A stretch of 64,000 bases of DNA from Rubrivivax sp. (GTDB lineage: Bacteria > Pseudomonadota > Gammaproteobacteria > Burkholderiales > Burkholderiaceae_C). Location of the stretch: positions 1 to 64,000 of the forward strand of contig JALHMT010000012.1 of the NCBI GenBank assembly GCA_022843905.1, written 5' to 3'. Under the pieces are notes generated by a model. It was not told where the DNA came from. It ran no database searches and saw only the letters and a program-made list of their open reading frames with translations. Each line of letters opens with the position of its first letter. Within the stretch, counting starts at the first letter, position 1. Shown piece by piece: positions 63,942-64,000 of the stretch. The position numbers and the translations under genes were made by a program.

Positions 63942-64000
63942 TCAGGAGCGGTGGTCCGGCAGGTCCTTGACGGTGGCGACGATGCGCTCGACGCTGGGCA
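63942..64000 (-). CDS. Partial gene, C-terminal end only
   Basis: The last 18 codons end PSVERIVATVKDLPDHRS-stop, running off the window. The sequence resembles the C-terminal helix of E1-beta subunits of 2-oxo acid dehydrogenases (transketolase C-terminal domain), and the neighbouring lipoyl domain supports that. Too short to be sure. Confidence 0.45.
   Translation of the reverse strand, partial: PSVERIVATVKDLPDHRS

Overview
The window is GC-rich chromosomal DNA from a betaproteobacterium. It is most likely Burkholderiales, and Comamonadaceae-like in style. The clues are eight tripartite-tricarboxylate (Bug/TctC) solute receptors, small intergenic hairpins built on CCCCC-TTGA-GGGGG followed by a GC stem, ATGA-type gene overlaps and a general porin. 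No rRNA, tRNA, CRISPR array, plasmid origin or intact insertion sequence was seen. Almost everything is catabolic and transport cargo with its local regulators, so this looks like an accessory nutrient-scavenging region.

Layout. (1) 52-6336, minus strand: an ABC importer of the nitrate/sulfonate/taurine class (two permeases, ATPase, receptor), then a histidinol-dehydrogenase-fold enzyme and a DegT-type aminotransferase. A MocR-type regulator (6452-7972) diverges from them. (2) 8.2-20.8 kb: Bug receptors, a winged-helix/TPR regulator, a VOC protein, a decayed DUF1330-DUF924-YHS stretch, a patatin and GNAT pair, a BTAD regulator, a GlxA-type regulator, a small membrane protein and an M20 amidohydrolase. 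(3) 20.9-27.2 kb: two Bug receptors, a truncated AraC regulator, an amidase, a histone-deacetylase-fold protein that lacks two catalytic residues, and a LuxR regulator. (4) 27.6-41.8 kb: RidA and MlrC-type M81 protein on one strand. On the other are an MFS exporter/importer, a flavoprotein, an acetylpolyamine-amidohydrolase homologue with a full active site, an M20 amidohydrolase and an XRE-cupin regulator. Then come PhzF, an omega-aminotransferase, a TonB receptor and a haem-dependent oxidative N-demethylase. A 15-bp palindrome, TTTCY-N5-GGAWA, occurs at exactly three promoters here and may be the operator of the XRE-cupin regulator.

(5) 42-48 kb: a helix-hairpin-helix mini-protein, a Crp/Fnr regulator, a Bug receptor, an aminotransferase-amidase pair and a prephenate-dehydratase-like protein. 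(6) 48.07-49.6 kb: a gene graveyard. It holds fragments of a Crp regulator, an amidase, a TonB receptor and the helix-hairpin-helix gene, all paralogous to intact genes at 38-47 kb, mixed with IS5 and IS66 remnants. (7) 49.66-64 kb, all minus strand: VOC protein, aldehyde dehydrogenase, Bug receptor, sulfatase/phosphonate-monoester-hydrolase, SDR, Bug receptor, porin, Bug receptor, TctA, TctB, arylsulfotransferase-fold protein, glutamate-semialdehyde-mutase-like aminotransferase, a free lipoyl domain and the tail of one more gene.

How they may work together (inference). The 28-42 kb block reads as uptake plus deacylation, oxidation and transamination of an acylated or N-methylated amine. The 50-64 kb block reads as uptake and cleavage of an organic sulfate or phosphonate ester, with oxidation of the released alcohol by the SDR and aldehyde dehydrogenase. 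Eight periplasmic receptors share one TctAB membrane pair in this window, which suggests that many receptors feed a few transporters.
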